A DNA stretch of 64,000 nt from Pusillimonas sp. MFBS29 (GCF_020687695.1 NZ_JAJEWL010000001.1:486672-550671); one strand, 5' to 3'. Shown: positions 7,294 to 21,905, counted from the stretch's first letter. The notes: generated by a model from the letters alone, not told the origin. Numbers and translations are program-made.

Positions 7294-9273
7294 ATGTCTA
7301 ATGAGATTGAATCCGTATTGATCGAGAATCGGGTATTTCCCCCTTTCGAAAATCTGGTGCAGGGAGCGGCCATATCCGGTATGGATGGTTACCGTGCCTT
7401 GTGCGAGCAGGCAGACAAGAATCCGGATGAGTTCTGGGCGAGTCTTGCACGCGAAAACCTGAACTGGACCAAGCCGTTCAGCACCGTGCTCGATGAGTCG
7501 GAAGCGCCGTTTTATCGTTGGTTTGGCGATGGTGAGCTGAATGTTTCAGCTAACTGCCTGGACAAGCATCTTGACACCCCAACCGCCGACAAAACCGCGC
7601 TTATCTTCGAGTCTGACGACGGCAAGGTCACCAAGATTACCTACAGGCAATTGCATGCCCGCGTGTGTGAGTTTGCCAACGGCATCAAGGCCCTGGGCCA
7701 CAAAACCGGCGAGCGCGCCATTATTTACATGCCCATGTCCATCGAGGCGGTGGTGGCCATGCAGGCCTGCGCCCGCCTGGGCATTATCCACTCGGTGGTG
7801 TTTGGCGGCTTTTCGTCGAAAAGCCTGCACGAGCGCACCCTTGATGTTGGTGCCACGCTGATCATTACCGCCGATGAACAGGTGCGGGGTGGCAAGACCA
7901 TACCCCTGAAGAGCGCGGTCGACGAAGCCCTGGGCATGGGCGGTTGTGAAGCCGTTAATCATGTGATTGTTTACAAGCGTACCGGAGGCCAGGTGGCCTG
8001 GCAGGAAGGGCGCGACTTGTGGATGCACGATGTGGCAGCGAATCAGTCCGGCGACTGCACACCGGTTGCGGTAAACGCCGAGCATCCCTTGTTCATTTTG
8101 TATACCTCGGGCTCCACGGGCAAGCCCAAGGGTGTCCAGCATGCCTCGGCAGGTTTCCTGCTGTGGGCGTTGATGACGGTGAAGTGGACATTCGACGCCA
8201 AGGACAGCGATGTGTTCTGGTGTACGGCCGATGTGGGCTGGGTAACAGGTCATACCTATATCACCTACGGGCCGCTGGCTGCCGGGCTGACTCAGGTGGT
8301 ATTTGAAGGTGTGCCGACCTATCCCGACGCAGGTCGCTTCTGGGAAATGATACAGCGCCATAAGGTCACCGTTTTCTATACGGCGCCCACGGCAATCAGG
8401 TCGCTGACCAAGGCCGCTGAAAGTTCGCCCGATCACCATCCGCGCAAATACGACATGAGCTCGCTGCGCATCATCGGTTCGGTGGGTGAGCCCATCAACC
8501 CGGAAGCCTGGATGTGGTATTTCAAGAACGTGGGTGGCGAGCGCTGCCCGGTGCTGGATACCTGGTGGCAGACCGAAACCGGCGCGCATATGATCACGCC
8601 TTTGCCGGGCGCCACACCGCTCAAGCCAGGTTCCTGCACATTGCCACTGCCCGGCATTGCGGCAGCCATTGTCGACGAGGCCGGCGAGGAAGTCGGCCGT
8701 GGCAAGGGCGGCTTCCTGGTGATCAAGCGTCCGTGGCCGGCCATGATACGCACCATCTGGGGCGATCCGGAGCGTTTCAAGAAAAGCTATTTTCCGCCAG
8801 AGCTCAAGGGCCATTACCTGGCAGGTGACGGCGCACAACGCGACCAGGACGACTACTTCTGGATCATGGGCCGCATAGACGACGTATTGAATGTGTCGGG
8901 CCACCGCCTGGGCACCATGGAAGTGGAATCGGCCCTGGTGTCGCATGAACTGGTGGCCGAGGCTGCTGTGGTGGGCCGTCCCGATGCGACGACTGGCGAG
9001 GCCGTGGTGGCCTTCGTGGTACTTAAGCAGGCCTTGCCGGAAGGCGAAGAGGCCGCCGACATAGCCCGGCTGTTACGCGCCTGGGTGGCCAAGGAAATAG
9101 GCCCCATCGCCAAGCCGAAAGACATTCGTTTCGGTGAAAACCTGCCCAAGACCCGATCGGGCAAGATCATGCGCCGATTGCTGCGTGTGGTGGCCAAGGG
9201 CGAAGCGGTTACGCAAGACGTGTCCACACTCGAGAATCCTGCGATTCTCGATCAGTTGTCTCAGGCACACTGA
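7294..9273 (+). CDS. acsA: Acetyl-CoA synthetase
   Basis: 659-aa AMP-forming acetate-CoA ligase, making acetyl-CoA from acetate, ATP and CoA via acetyl-AMP. The length equals the family norm (about 650). Visible motifs: phosphate loop [11 protein letters not shown] (about residue 270), WWQTETG (about 427), and the C-terminal [11 protein letters not shown], whose lysine is the known acetylation control site. AGAAGGAG before the ATG is a strong ribosome binding site. The gene has its own leader and a clean intrinsic terminator at 9356. Lysine control by acetylation is family knowledge, not shown here. Confidence 0.97.
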   Translation: MSNEIESVLIENRVFPPFENLVQGAAISGMDGYRALCEQADKNPDEFWASLARENLNWTKPFSTVLDESEAPFYRWFGDGELNVSANCLDKHLDTPTADKTALIFESDDGKVTKITYRQLHARVCEFANGIKALGHKTGERAIIYMPMSIEAVVAMQACARLGIIHSVVFGGFSSKSLHERTLDVGATLIITADEQVRGGKTIPLKSAVDEALGMGGCEAVNHVIVYKRTGGQVAWQEGRDLWMHDVAANQSGDCTPVAVNAEHPLFILYTSGSTGKPKGVQHASAGFLLWALMTVKWTFDAKDSDVFWCTADVGWVTGHTYITYGPLAAGLTQVVFEGVPTYPDAGRFWEMIQRHKVTVFYTAPTAIRSLTKAAESSPDHHPRKYDMSSLRIIGSVGEPINPEAWMWYFKNVGGERCPVLDTWWQTETGAHMITPLPGATPLKPGSCTLPLPGIAAAIVDEAGEEVGRGKGGFLVIKRPWPAMIRTIWGDPERFKKSYFPPELKGHYLAGDGAQRDQDDYFWIMGRIDDVLNVSGHRLGTMEVESALVSHELVAEAAVVGRPDATTGEAVVAFVVLKQALPEGEEAADIARLLRAWVAKEIGPIAKPKDIRFGENLPKTRSGKIMRRLLRVVAKGEAVTQDVSTLENPAILDQLSQAH

Positions 9274-9355
9274 TTGGCGGAAGGCTTGTGTTTGGTTGGT
9301 TGCGATTCTAATTAACCAAACACGATCACGTCCGTATTATCATTGCTTCTTTCTG

Positions 9356-9380
9356 AATCAGGCTTCGGCCTGATTTTTAT
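9356..9380 (+). terminator. Intrinsic terminator of acsA
   Basis: AATCAGGC (9356-9363) and GCCTGATT (9368-9375) form a perfect 8-bp stem with a TTCG tetraloop, followed by TTTATTT. Confidence 0.9.
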
Positions 9381-9423
9381 TTGGCCGGGCCACGGCAGGT
9401 CTTGCGCCGCATTGGAGTAGAGC

Positions 9424-10314
9424 GTGGAAACAAAGCAGAACGATCATATTGCGTTGCTGTTGATGGGATTGACAGTGGCCATGTGGGGGTTCAGCTGGAT
9501 CGCCATGAAAAGCCTGGTGCCGTATATCGGGCCTTTCGATCTGGTCATGTGGCGCTATGCCCTGGCCTTTGTCGCTTTGCTGGTCGTTTTGCTGGTTACC
9601 CGGCAGCCGTTGAAGTGTCCGCCCTTCATGCTGACGCTTGGTATTGCCGTTTTCCAGACTACCGCGTTTCAATGCTTGTGCCAGCTTGCGCTGGTCACGG
9701 GGGGCGCCGGTCATGTCGTCATGCTGGCCTACACCATGCCGTTCTGGGTGGCGCTGTTTGCCTGGCCTTTGCTGGGTGAGCGTCCTACACGCCGCCATGT
9801 GCTGGGCTTTATCTGTGCGGGCGTGGGCCTGATTGCAATTATTGCGCCCTGGCAGGGGCTGGGCTCGCTTACCGGATCCTTGCTGGCGCTGCTGGGGGGC
9901 GTCAGCTGGGGCCTCGGGGCGGTACTGTCCAAGATCATGTTCCAGCGCCATGCGCCCAAGGTGCTGACCTTGACGATGTGGCAGATGGCCTTGGGAACGC
10001 TGCTTACTTTTCCGGTAACCCTGATTTTTCCGCAGCAGGAGATGATCTTGTCACCCGAACTGTTCTGGGGACTGGCCTACACGGCGATCGGCGCATCGGC
10101 GCTGGGCTGGTGGCTGTGGATGTCGGTGGTGCGACGCGTGAGTGCCACGGTGGCGGGGATGTCCAGCCTGGGTGTTCCTGTACTGACGGTGTTGCTGGCC
10201 TGGCTGTTTTTGTCGGAGCAGCCCAGCACCGCCGAACTGTTCGGCGTCGCCTTCATCATGATGGGGTTGGTGATCGTGAATCTGGAAGGCAGCCGGGGCA
10301 GCGCGCGGCCCTGA
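9424..10314 (+). CDS. EamA/DMT family transporter
   Basis: 296-aa inner-membrane protein with ten predicted helices in two EamA repeats (about residues 8-140 and 150-285), as in RhaT/YdcZ/PecM-type drug-metabolite transporters. Start GTG at 9424 with GGAG 10 nt upstream. Motifs: MWGFSWIAMKSLV in helix 1 and GGVSWGLGAVLSK at the start of repeat 2. These proteins export amino acids or metabolites; the substrate is unknown. It converges on the ETF-QO gene with 24 bp between stops. Confidence 0.85.
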   Translation: METKQNDHIALLLMGLTVAMWGFSWIAMKSLVPYIGPFDLVMWRYALAFVALLVVLLVTRQPLKCPPFMLTLGIAVFQTTAFQCLCQLALVTGGAGHVVMLAYTMPFWVALFAWPLLGERPTRRHVLGFICAGVGLIAIIAPWQGLGSLTGSLLALLGGVSWGLGAVLSKIMFQRHAPKVLTLTMWQMALGTLLTFPVTLIFPQQEMILSPELFWGLAYTAIGASALGWWLWMSVVRRVSATVAGMSSLGVPVLTVLLAWLFLSEQPSTAELFGVAFIMMGLVIVNLEGSRGSARP

Positions 10315-10338
10315 AGCCACGCGCTTTGCTGCGCCGCT

Positions 10339-11985
10339 TTACATACCGTTGTAAACGGGGCCTTCACCGCCCTGGGGCGCGACCCATACGATATTCTGGG
10401 TAGGATCCTTGATGTCGCAGGTTTTGCAGTGCACGCAGTTCTGCGCGTTGATCTGCAGGCGATCCTCGCCGTTGTCGGTCTTGACGAACTCGTATACGCC
10501 GGCGGGGCAGTAACGCGCTTCGGGGCCACCGTATTTGGCCAGATTCACCGACACCGGTATGGAAGCGTCTTTGAGCGTAAGGTGTATGGGCTCGTCTTCC
10601 TCGTGGTTGGTGTTCGAGATAAACACCGAACTGAGGCGGTCGAACGTCAGCTTGCCGTCGGGTTTGGGGTAGTCGATGCGAGCGCATTCGGCTGCCGGCT
10701 GCAGACAGGCGTGATCAGGCTTGTTATGACGCAAGGTCCAGGGCATCTTGCCCTTGAGCAGCCATTGCTCGACACCGGTCATGATGGTGGCGATGGTGCG
10801 CCCTTTCTTGAACCACTGTTTGAAATTCCGGGCTTTGTTCAGCTCGGCGTGCAGCCATGAGTTCTGGAACGCAGTGGGATAGGCCACCAGCTCGTCGTGG
10901 CGGCGATCAGCCACGATAGCCTCGAAGGCGGCTTCGGCTGCCAGCGCACCGGTCTTGATGGCCGAGTGACTGCCTTTGATGCGCGATGCGTTCAATACGC
11001 CGGCTTCGCAGCCGACCAGCACGCCGCCCGGGAAACACAGCTTGGGCAGAGACATCAAACCGCCTGCGGTAAGCGAACGGGCGCCATAGGCGATGCGCTT
11101 GCCGCCTTCGAAGGAGGGACGGATGGAAGGGTGGGTTTTATAGCGCTGGAATTCTTCGAAGGGCGACAGCCAGGGGTTGGCGTAATCAAGACCGACCACC
11201 AGGCCCACGACCACGATGTTGTTGGGCAGGTGATAAAGGAAGGAGCCACCATAGGTGTCGGAATCCAGGGGCCAGCCTGCCGTGTGGACGACCAGGCCAG
11301 GCTGGGATTGGGCGGGGTCGACTTCCCACATTTCCTTGATGCCTATACCGTAGCTTTGCGGGTTGCGGCCGGCATCAAGCTTGTAGCGCTCGATAAGCTG
11401 GCGGCCCAGCTGTCCGCGCGAACCTTCGGCGAAGATGGTGTAGCGTGCCAGCAATTCCATGCCCGGCTGGTAATGTGCGGTATGAGTGCCGTCGCGGGCG
11501 ACACCCATGTCGCCGGTGGCCACGCCTTTTACCGCGCCATCGTCGGTATACAGGATTTCAGCGGCTGCAAAACCCGGGAAGATATCGATTTCCAGCGCTT
11601 CGGCCTGCTCGCCCAGCCAGCGTGTGACATTGCCCAGCTGAACAATGTAGTTGCCATGGTTCTGAAAGCATTCCGGCAATAGCCAGTTGGGTGTCTTGCG
11701 CGATCCTTTTTCGGTGAGGAACAGGAATTTGTCTTCGGTGACGGCGGTTTCCAGCGGGGCGCCTTTTTCTTTCCAGTCGGGGATCAGTTCGGTCAGCGCC
11801 TGAGGGTCCATGACTGCACCCGACAGGATATGTGCACCGATTTCGGGGCCTTTTTCAAGTACACAAACGCTGATTTCATGGTCGTGCTGGGCCGCCAGTT
11901 GCTTAAGCCGGATCGCGCTGGACAGGCCAGCCGGCCCGCCACCGACGATGACGACGTCGTACTCCATTGATTCACGTTCGGACAT
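10339..11985 (-). CDS. etfD: Electron transfer flavoprotein-ubiquinone oxidoreductase
   Basis: 548-aa inner-membrane-associated flavoprotein passing electrons from ETF, reduced by acyl-CoA and other dehydrogenases, to ubiquinone. FAD-binding dinucleotide motif VVIVGGGPAGLSSAIRL (about residues 11-27), a central quinone-binding domain, and the C-terminal [4Fe-4S] cluster ligands CVHCKTCDIKDPTQNI (about 515-530) plus an upstream Cys in RYCPAGVYE. The length matches mammalian and bacterial ETF-QO without the import signal. etfA/etfB are not in the window. It sits beside fatty and keto-acid genes, consistent with beta-oxidation. The symbol is one of several in use (also fixC-like). Confidence 0.95.
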   Translation of the reverse strand: MSERESMEYDVVIVGGGPAGLSSAIRLKQLAAQHDHEISVCVLEKGPEIGAHILSGAVMDPQALTELIPDWKEKGAPLETAVTEDKFLFLTEKGSRKTPNWLLPECFQNHGNYIVQLGNVTRWLGEQAEALEIDIFPGFAAAEILYTDDGAVKGVATGDMGVARDGTHTAHYQPGMELLARYTIFAEGSRGQLGRQLIERYKLDAGRNPQSYGIGIKEMWEVDPAQSQPGLVVHTAGWPLDSDTYGGSFLYHLPNNIVVVGLVVGLDYANPWLSPFEEFQRYKTHPSIRPSFEGGKRIAYGARSLTAGGLMSLPKLCFPGGVLVGCEAGVLNASRIKGSHSAIKTGALAAEAAFEAIVADRRHDELVAYPTAFQNSWLHAELNKARNFKQWFKKGRTIATIMTGVEQWLLKGKMPWTLRHNKPDHACLQPAAECARIDYPKPDGKLTFDRLSSVFISNTNHEEDEPIHLTLKDASIPVSVNLAKYGGPEARYCPAGVYEFVKTDNGEDRLQINAQNCVHCKTCDIKDPTQNIVWVAPQGGEGPVYNGM

Positions 11986-12114
11986 TACGAAATTCTCCCT
12001 GTGTCTTGCATGAGGTGCTGCGCCTCGAAACTGCGACGCTTCAAATAAATGTTAGTGGCTGGCGTCAAGTTATACTCATTGATACTGTTGAGCCCGCAAA
12101 AGGACGCCGAGACA

Positions 12115-12558
12115 ATGCAAATAATAACCTCATCTACACAGCCGCCCACCGGAAGCTGCTATCGTTGTGCGGTGAAAGTACGCTGGGGTGATCTCGACGC
12201 CTTGAATCATGTGAATAATACCGTGTATTTTCGCTATTTCGAGGAGGCGCGGATGCAGTTGTTCACACAGATGAACGCGACCCGGCCTGCGCGTACCGTA
12301 ACATTGCTGGCCCACACTTCATGCGATTTCATGAAGCAGCTGCTGTATCCGGCTACCGTGGTGATTACCCAGGTACTGGTTCGCACAGGCCGGTCCAGCA
12401 TGGAAATGGAAGCCCTGCTCGAGCGTGACGATGAACCCGGTGTACTCTATGCAAAAGGCCGGTACGTGCTGGTGAACGCAGATGCGGATACCGGCAAGTC
12501 TGTGCCGTGGTCTGAACAGCAGTTGGCAGATCTGGCAGAATTGATGACAGCACAATGA
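12115..12558 (+). CDS. 4HBT-type acyl-CoA thioesterase
   Basis: 147-aa hot-dog fold thioesterase of the 4-hydroxybenzoyl-CoA/YbgC group. The catalytic signature is VRWGDLDALNHVNNTVYFRYFEEAR (about residues 20-44), with the active-site Asp and the HVNN turn. Start ATG at 12115 with AAAGGA upstream; a longer open frame from 12049 lacks family support. The enzyme probably hydrolyses short or medium acyl-CoAs in the cytoplasm. Next to ETF-QO and CoA-transferase genes, it fits acyl-CoA turnover. Confidence 0.85.
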   Translation: MQIITSSTQPPTGSCYRCAVKVRWGDLDALNHVNNTVYFRYFEEARMQLFTQMNATRPARTVTLLAHTSCDFMKQLLYPATVVITQVLVRTGRSSMEMEALLERDDEPGVLYAKGRYVLVNADADTGKSVPWSEQQLADLAELMTAQ

Positions 12559-12622
12559 TTTTTCTGGCCGAAGGTATTGCAACCCCAGGTCGATGAATGA
12601 CACTTGAATAAGGATAGGAGTA

Positions 12623-13330
12623 ATGGATAAAGTCTATGCCAGCGCCGCAGAAGCGCTCAAGGGCGTCGTTGCCGACGGCCAGACCATAGCGGTTGGCGGC
12701 TTCGGTCTTTGCGGCATCCCTGAGGCCCTCATTGCCGCGCTGCGTGATTCAGGCGTGCAGAACCTGACCTGCGTCAGCAATAACGCGGGGGTCGACGATT
12801 TCGGCCTCGGTCAGTTGCTGGCTACCCGCCAGATCAAAAAAATGATTGCCTCGTATGTGGGCGAAAACAAAGAGTTTGCGCGTCAGTATCTGGCCGGCGA
12901 GCTTGAGCTGGAATTCACGCCCCAGGGCACGCTGGCCGAAAAACTGCGTGCCGGCGGTGCAGGCATTCCCGCTTTCTTCACCCGTACGGGTGTGGGCACC
13001 GTGGTGGCCGATGGCAAAGAGTTGCGCGAGTTCGACGGCGATACCTATGTGATGGAACGCTCCATCGTGCCCGACGTATCACTGGTCAAGGCCTACCGGG
13101 CCGACCGCAGCGGCAACCTGCAATTTCGCAAGACTGCCCGCAACTTCAATCCCAACGTGGCCATGGCGGGCAAGATCACCATCGTCGAGGTCGAAGAAAT
13201 CGTTGAACTGGGCGCCATGGATCCTGACGAGGTACATCTGCCAGGTATTTACGCACACCGCATCGTGCTTAATACCAGCCCTGAAAAACGCATAGAACAA
13301 CGTACTGTCCGCAACGCGCAAGGAGCATAA
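12623..13330 (+). CDS. scoA: 3-oxoacid CoA-transferase subunit A
   Basis: 235-aa alpha subunit of succinyl-CoA:3-oxoacid (acetoacetate) CoA-transferase, family I. The CoA-transferase signature is [17 protein letters not shown] (about residues 24-40); [17 protein letters not shown] and the [20 protein letters not shown] segment are typical of ScoA/PcaI. AGGATAGGAG precedes the ATG. Two bp separate its stop from scoB, so the heteromer is made from one transcript. It activates acetoacetate or related oxoacids with CoA from succinyl-CoA. A pcaI-type role is possible but no pca genes are near. Confidence 0.93.
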   Translation: MDKVYASAAEALKGVVADGQTIAVGGFGLCGIPEALIAALRDSGVQNLTCVSNNAGVDDFGLGQLLATRQIKKMIASYVGENKEFARQYLAGELELEFTPQGTLAEKLRAGGAGIPAFFTRTGVGTVVADGKELREFDGDTYVMERSIVPDVSLVKAYRADRSGNLQFRKTARNFNPNVAMAGKITIVEVEEIVELGAMDPDEVHLPGIYAHRIVLNTSPEKRIEQRTVRNAQGA

Positions 13331-13332
13331 CA

Positions 13333-13986
13333 ATGGCTTGGAATCGTGATGAAATGGCAGCGCGCGCTGCGCGTGAACTGCAAGACGGTTTTTATGTGAA
13401 TCTGGGCATAGGCCTGCCCACGCTGGTGGCCAACCACGTGCCCGAAGGCATGGAAGTGTGGCTGCAGTCTGAAAACGGCTTGCTGGGCATAGGCCCGTTC
13501 CCGACCGAAGAAGAGATCGATGCCGACCTGATCAACGCCGGCAAGCAAACGGTTACCACGTTGCCGGGGTCATCCATATTCGCCTCGGCCGACTCCTTTG
13601 CCATGATACGTGGCGGCAAGATCAATCTGGCCATCCTGGGCGCCATGCAAGTGTCTGAAAAGGGCGATCTGGCCAACTGGATGATTCCTGGCAAGATGGT
13701 CAAGGGTATGGGCGGTGCGATGGACCTGGTGGCCGGCGTCGGCAAGGTCGTCGTGCTGATGGAACACGTTGCCCGCAAGAAAGACGGCACGGAAGACATC
13801 AAACTGCTGCCCGAATGCACCTTGCCCCTGACAGGCCTGGGTGTGGTGAACCTGATCATCACTGACCTGGGTGTCATGGAAGTGACTGACAACGGGCTCA
13901 AGCTGATTGAACTTGCGCCGGGCGTCACCGTGGAAGAAATCCAGTCCAAAACAACTGCCAAGCTCGATGTCTCATCCGTTGCCTGA
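13333..13986 (+). CDS. scoB: 3-oxoacid CoA-transferase subunit B
   Basis: 217-aa beta subunit. It carries the catalytic glutamate in [12 protein letters not shown] (about residues 46-57), where the thioester intermediate forms, and the [11 protein letters not shown] loop. The C-terminal [17 protein letters not shown] segment is standard for ScoB/PcaJ. The start is tightly coupled to scoA. The 3' end overlaps the start of the aminopeptidase gene by 20 bp in another frame, implying a single operon of three genes. Confidence 0.93.
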   Translation: MAWNRDEMAARAARELQDGFYVNLGIGLPTLVANHVPEGMEVWLQSENGLLGIGPFPTEEEIDADLINAGKQTVTTLPGSSIFASADSFAMIRGGKINLAILGAMQVSEKGDLANWMIPGKMVKGMGGAMDLVAGVGKVVVLMEHVARKKDGTEDIKLLPECTLPLTGLGVVNLIITDLGVMEVTDNGLKLIELAPGVTVEEIQSKTTAKLDVSSVA

Positions 13987-15766
13987 TCCGGTTCAACGTA
14001 TCCGGGCCCTGCGCGCGGCCCTGCGGTCGCGCCAGGTACAGGCCTGCGTCATTCCTACCTCTGATCCGCATTTGTCGGAATATCTGCCGGAACGCTGGCA
14101 GGGCCGGCAGTGGCTCAGCGGCTTTGACGGCTCGGCCGGTACGCTGGTGGTCACTGACACCTTTGCCGGCCTCTGGACCGACAGCCGATACTGGGAGCAG
14201 GCCGCAAACGATCTGCAGTCGACAGGCATTACGCTGATGCGTGCAGGCCAGCCTGATGTACCGGGGCCGGCCGCCTGGCTGGCCGATCACCTTGCGCGGG
14301 CCGACCGTGTTAGTGTCGATGGCCAGGTACTGGCGCTGCAAACGTTCAGGCAATGGCAGGAAACGCTGGCCGCAAAGGGTGTTGCGTTACTGACCGACGT
14401 CGATGTGCTGGATGACATCTGGGAGCAGCGTCCGTCGCTTCCGCAGGGCAGTGTGTTCGAGCATCTGCCGCCGTTTGCATGCCGCAGCCGGGCCGATAAT
14501 CTGGCCGGAGTGCGTGCTGCCATGGCCAGTCACAAGGCTGACTGGCACTGGCTGTCATCGCTTGATGATATTGCCTGGGTGTTTGGCCTGCGCGGCAATG
14601 ATGTGCCGTATAACCCGGTATTCCTGGCGTATGCGCTCATAGGGGCTGACAGCGCCCGCCTGTTTGTTGCGCCCGAAAAAATTTCCGATGACTTGCGGCA
14701 ACGCCTGCTGGAAGATGGTGTCACGATCGCGCCCTATTCAGAGGCGGCCGGGGCGCTGGCTTGCCTGCCCGAAGGTCAGGTCCTGCTGGTCGACCCGGCA
14801 CGAGTCACGGTCGGCACGTATGGTGCGGCGGCTTTCGTCGACGTAACCGAGGCCATCAACCCCTCGCAGCTGCTCAAGTCGCGCAAGAATCAGGCTGAAG
14901 CCGAAAACGTGCGCAGAACCATGGAGCGCGATGGTGCGGCCTTATGCGAGTTTTTTGCCTGGTTCGAGGCGGCGCAAGGTCGCGAGCAGATCACTGAAAT
15001 CACCATCGACGAGCAGATCACTGCAGCGCGCGCGCGGCAGCCCGATTTCGTCACACCCAGCTTTGGCACGATTGCGGCCTACAACGCGAATGGCGCGATG
15101 CCGCACTACCATGCCACGGAACAGGCCCATGCCGTGATCCAGGGCGATGGTCTGTTGCTGATCGATTCCGGCGGACAATACCTGGGCGGGACTACCGATA
15201 TCACCCGCGTCGTGCCGGTAGGGCAGGTCAGCGATGCGCAAAAGCAAGATTACACCGCCGTGCTCAAGGGCATGATCGCCTTGTCGCAGGCGGTGTTTCC
15301 GCGCGGTACCGCATCACCTTTGCTCGACACCATTGCACGCATGCCGATCTGGCAGACGGGGGCGGATTACGGTCATGGTACCGGCCACGGTGTGGGGTAT
15401 TTCATGAACGTGCATGAAGGTCCGCAGTCCATCGCCTATCGTGCCGGCATCACGCCCAATATGGCCATGGAGCCGGGCATGATCACCTCGAACGAACCCG
15501 GTCTTTACCGGCCAGGCAAATGGGGCATACGCATAGAAAACCTGGTGTTGGCCGTAGCCGGTCCGCAAACCGAGTTTGGCGAATTCCTGAAGTTTGAAAC
15601 CCTGACCTTGTGCCCGATCGACACCCGTTGCGTCAATGTGGGGCTGTTGTCCGAGGGCGAGCGGGGCTGGCTCAACAGCTATCACGAAGAGGTTTGCCGG
15701 CGTTTGTTGCCGCTGGTCCAGGGCAATGCAAAAGAATGGCTGCTTGAACGCACCCGCCCGATTTGA
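13967..15766 (+). CDS. Aminopeptidase P family protein (M24B)
   Basis: 599-aa long-form Xaa-Pro aminopeptidase with two creatinase-like N-terminal domains (about residues 5-150 and 160-310) and a metallopeptidase domain (about 315-540). The dinuclear metal ligands are visible: Asp in [18 protein letters not shown], His in [18 protein letters not shown], and Glu in [10 protein letters not shown] and RIENL. It removes N-terminal residues preceding proline. The ATG at 13967 overlaps scoB by 20 bp; an earlier GTG at 13907 is open but lies deep inside scoB. The pyrG promoter appears to lie at its 3' end. Confidence 0.92.
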   Translation: MSHPLPDPVQRIRALRAALRSRQVQACVIPTSDPHLSEYLPERWQGRQWLSGFDGSAGTLVVTDTFAGLWTDSRYWEQAANDLQSTGITLMRAGQPDVPGPAAWLADHLARADRVSVDGQVLALQTFRQWQETLAAKGVALLTDVDVLDDIWEQRPSLPQGSVFEHLPPFACRSRADNLAGVRAAMASHKADWHWLSSLDDIAWVFGLRGNDVPYNPVFLAYALIGADSARLFVAPEKISDDLRQRLLEDGVTIAPYSEAAGALACLPEGQVLLVDPARVTVGTYGAAAFVDVTEAINPSQLLKSRKNQAEAENVRRTMERDGAALCEFFAWFEAAQGREQITEITIDEQITAARARQPDFVTPSFGTIAAYNANGAMPHYHATEQAHAVIQGDGLLLIDSGGQYLGGTTDITRVVPVGQVSDAQKQDYTAVLKGMIALSQAVFPRGTASPLLDTIARMPIWQTGADYGHGTGHGVGYFMNVHEGPQSIAYRAGITPNMAMEPGMITSNEPGLYRPGKWGIRIENLVLAVAGPQTEFGEFLKFETLTLCPIDTRCVNVGLLSEGERGWLNSYHEEVCRRLLPLVQGNAKEWLLERTRPI

Positions 15767-15772
15767 TCGGGC

Positions 15773-15778
15773 TATAAT
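15773..15778 (+). promoter_or_regulatory. Candidate -10 box for pyrG
   Basis: A perfect TATAAT lies just after the aminopeptidase stop, 48 bp before the pyrG ATG. No good -35 at 16-18 bp is apparent (the nearest, TTGAAC at 15744, is 23 bp away), so this is tentative. Confidence 0.4.
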
Positions 15779-15804
15779 CCAAATTTCCCGCTCCTGCCCG
15801 CTAG

Positions 15805-17478
<1,674 letters not shown>

Positions 17479-17487
17479 GGAGTTGCC

Positions 17488-18330
17488 ATGAAATTGTGCG
17501 GATTTGAAGCCGGCCTTGAGCATCCGTTTTTCCTGATTGCAGGGCCGTGCGTCATTGAGTCCCGGCAAATGGCCTTTGACACCGCCGGGCGTCTCAAGGA
17601 AATCACCGATAAGCTGGGCATTCCCTTCATCTACAAAAGCTCGTTTGACAAGGCCAACCGCAGCTCGGGTCAGTCTTATCGTGGCCCGGGTCAGGAAGAA
17701 GGCCTGCAGATCCTGGCTGATGTCAGGGCACAGTTGCAGGTGCCGGTGCTGACCGACGTGCACACCACCGAACAGGTGGCCGAAGTGGCGGCCGTGGTTG
17801 ATGTCCTGCAGACGCCGGCCTTCCTGTGCCGCCAGACTGATTTCATTCATGCCTGTGCCGCCACGCTTAAGCCGGTCAATATCAAGAAGGGGCAGTTCCT
17901 GGCTCCGCACGATATGGCCCAGGTGGTGGCCAAGGCCAGGGCTGCGGCCCTTGAAGCAGGTGGTGACGGCCACAACATCATGGTTTGCGAACGCGGCGCC
18001 TCGTTTGGCTACAACAATCTAGTCTCCGACATGCGTTCGCTGGCCATCATGCGCGAAACCAGCTGCCCGGTCGTATTCGACGCCACCCATTCGGTACAGT
18101 TGCCGGGCGGGCAGGGCACCAGTTCGGGTGGTCAACGCGAATTCGTGCCCGTTCTGGCGCGCGCCGCCGTTGCTGTGGGTATTGCCGGCATCTTCATGGA
18201 AACCCATCCCAATCCGGATCAGGCGCTTTCCGATGGCCCGAATGCCGTACCGCTGGATCAGATCGAAAGTCTGCTTGCCACGCTGGTGAATATCGATCGC
18301 TACGTAAAAAGCAGCGGCGCCCTCGATTAA
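17488..18330 (+). CDS. kdsA: 3-deoxy-8-phosphooctulonate synthase (KDO-8-P synthase)
   Basis: 280-aa aldolase-like enzyme condensing phosphoenolpyruvate with arabinose 5-phosphate to KDO-8-phosphate, the first committed step of the inner lipopolysaccharide core sugar. Motifs: [10 protein letters not shown] (about residues 15-24), [15 protein letters not shown] and the [12 protein letters not shown] segment near residue 198. Complete length (about 280). The AAGGAG ribosome site lies in the 9-bp gap after pyrG, indicating one transcript. In related genomes eno usually follows; here a pump/regulator pair intervenes. Confidence 0.97.
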   Translation: MKLCGFEAGLEHPFFLIAGPCVIESRQMAFDTAGRLKEITDKLGIPFIYKSSFDKANRSSGQSYRGPGQEEGLQILADVRAQLQVPVLTDVHTTEQVAEVAAVVDVLQTPAFLCRQTDFIHACAATLKPVNIKKGQFLAPHDMAQVVAKARAAALEAGGDGHNIMVCERGASFGYNNLVSDMRSLAIMRETSCPVVFDATHSVQLPGGQGTSSGGQREFVPVLARAAVAVGIAGIFMETHPNPDQALSDGPNAVPLDQIESLLATLVNIDRYVKSSGALD

Positions 18331-18341
18331 AAACAAAGTCA

Positions 18342-18375
18342 GCCGCATCCTCGATTGCGAGGGCGTGGCGCTTTT
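18342..18375 (+). terminator. Probable terminator after kdsA
   Basis: The core stem CCTCG/CGAGG with an ATTG loop (about 18349-18362) is extended by imperfect GCC/GGC pairing, then CTTTT. It separates pyrG-kdsA from the efflux operon. Confidence 0.45.
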
Positions 18376-18385
18376 GCTAAAATTG

Positions 18386-18412
18386 TTGACTTATCAATGA
18401 TTGATTAGTCAA
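18386..18412. promoter_or_regulatory. 27-bp palindromic operator upstream of efflux pump-marR operon
   Basis: Arms of 13 bp (TTGACTTATCAAT and its complement with one mismatch pair) flank a single central base. The site ends 11 bp before the pump start codon. Size, symmetry and AT-rich composition fit a MarR dimer site, and a marR gene is the second gene of this operon. It likely overlaps the promoter, allowing autorepression. Confidence 0.75.
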
Positions 18413-18423
18413 TAGATCTGTAT

Positions 18424-20026
18424 ATGTCACCGCCCTCCGATCATTCCTTTGCGGAAACCGGGCGGGTGCTGTCCGTCAGACGGTCTTTGCTGGCCATGCT
18501 GGGGTTGGCCTTTGTCAGCGTCATGGTGGCCATAGACCAGACCGTTGTCGGTACCGCCCTGCCCACGATAGTTGCCGAGCTGAACGGGTTCGACTTGTAC
18601 GCCTGGGTGGCGACCGCCTATCTGCTCACTTCCGTCATCACCATACCCATCTTCGGGCGGCTGGGTGATTACTATGGCCGCAAGCCTTTCGTTCTGGCGT
18701 CGTGTCTGGTTTTTATGTCGGCTTCGGTGCTGTGCGGCATCGCCGACAGCATGCTGCAACTGGTATTTGCGCGTGCCCTGCAAGGGGTGGGAGGCGGGAT
18801 GCTGGTGGGAACGGCCTTTGCCTGCGTTCCCGACTTGTTTCCTGATTCACATGTACGCTTGCGCTGGCAGATCCTGCTGACCAGCGCCTTTGGTATTGCC
18901 AACGCCGTGGGCCCCACGCTGGGCGGTGTACTGACCGAGTACGCCGGCTGGCGCTCGATATTTTTCGTGAATCTGCCCGTAGGTTTTATCAGCCTGTTTT
19001 TCCTGTGGCGTTATTTGCCCCGGATCAGGCAGGTTCAGGCCAGCAACATACGGCTGGATTGGCAAGGGGCGATATTGCTGGCCTTGGGCCTGGGCAGCCT
19101 GCAGTTCTTTGTCGAGATGCTGCCGCGTTACGGCGCCGGCATGCCCATGGTGGCGCTGGGCGTGTTCTCGTGCCTGATATTCGCCGGGCTTATCGTCTGG
19201 GAAAAACATTCTCCGCATCCCCTGATTCCCCTGGACATGTTCCGCAACAAAAGCCTGGCGGTCTTGTTCTGTCTGTCGCTGTTTACCGGCTTTATCCTGT
19301 TCGGGCTTTTGTTTTACCTGCCGCTGATGCTGCAGGGCGGATTTGGCTTGACGCCCCGGCAGGTCGGCTTGCTGATTACGCCGCTGGTGGTTTGCATTAC
19401 CGTGGGCAGTGCCGTTAACGCACGCATCATCATACGGATGCCCAAACCCAATTACATGCTGTACGCCGGCTTTGCGCTTCAGGTCGTGTCCTGTGTGGGC
19501 ATGGTGACGTCACACGAAGATACTGCCCGCTGGCTGCTGGTGGTGTATATGGTGCTGGCCGGGGTAGGACTGGGCTTTGTCATGCCCAACCTTACCGTCT
19601 TTGCCCAGGAGACCGCGGGTCGCGCCTTGCTGGGAATTTCCACGGCCATGCTGCAATCGGTGCGCATGGTCGGTGGCATGCTGGGGACGGCGGTGGTGGG
19701 CTCCCTGGTTACGCATTACTATGTCGAGGCGGTGCGTCATGCCGTGCCGGAGGGGCAGGGTACATCGTGGCTCAAGCTGCTTGAAGATCCCCAGATGCTG
19801 GTTAACGAGATCATTCAGGCCGACTTTCTGGCCACCCTGCAGGTGCAGGGCTTGTCGGGCGCCAGGCTGATCGAGCTGGCGCGCCTCTCGCTGGTCGAGG
19901 CCATACATTCCGGCTTGATGACCACTTTGTTGATTGCGCTGATCGCGCTGTTCTGGGTATACAGATTGCCGGTGATCCGGTTTACGCGTACGACCCTGCC
20001 CAAGCCGGCCCCCAAGGATTCCGCCG

Positions 20027-20034
<8 letters not shown>
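18424..20034 (+). CDS. DHA2-family MFS drug efflux pump (EmrB/QacA type)
   Basis: 536-aa inner-membrane proton antiporter with 14 predicted helices. The DHA2 signatures are visible: VAIDQTVVGTALPTIVAELNG in helix 1, GRLGDYYGRKPF in the loop after helix 2, and the motif C-like GPTLGGVLTEYAGWRSIFFVNLPVG in helix 5. It probably exports hydrophobic toxicants. No emrA-type membrane-fusion gene is adjacent. No clear Shine-Dalgarno precedes the ATG, which sits 11 bp after the palindromic operator, so the leader is short. The 3' end overlaps marR by 8 bp. Confidence 0.9.
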
Positions 20035-21852
<1,818 letters not shown>

Positions 21853-21870
21853 TAGTACTGGCTGCAGAAA

Positions 21871-21897
21871 CAACCCGGCCCGGCCGGGTTGTTTGTT
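21871..21897 (+). terminator. Hairpin between eno and ftsB
   Basis: CAACCCGGC (21871-21879) pairs perfectly with GCCGGGTTG (21883-21891) across a CCG loop, followed by TTTGTT. The short interrupted U-tract suggests partial termination, lowering ftsB relative to eno. Confidence 0.65.
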
Positions 21898-21905
21898 GGT
21901 AAAAA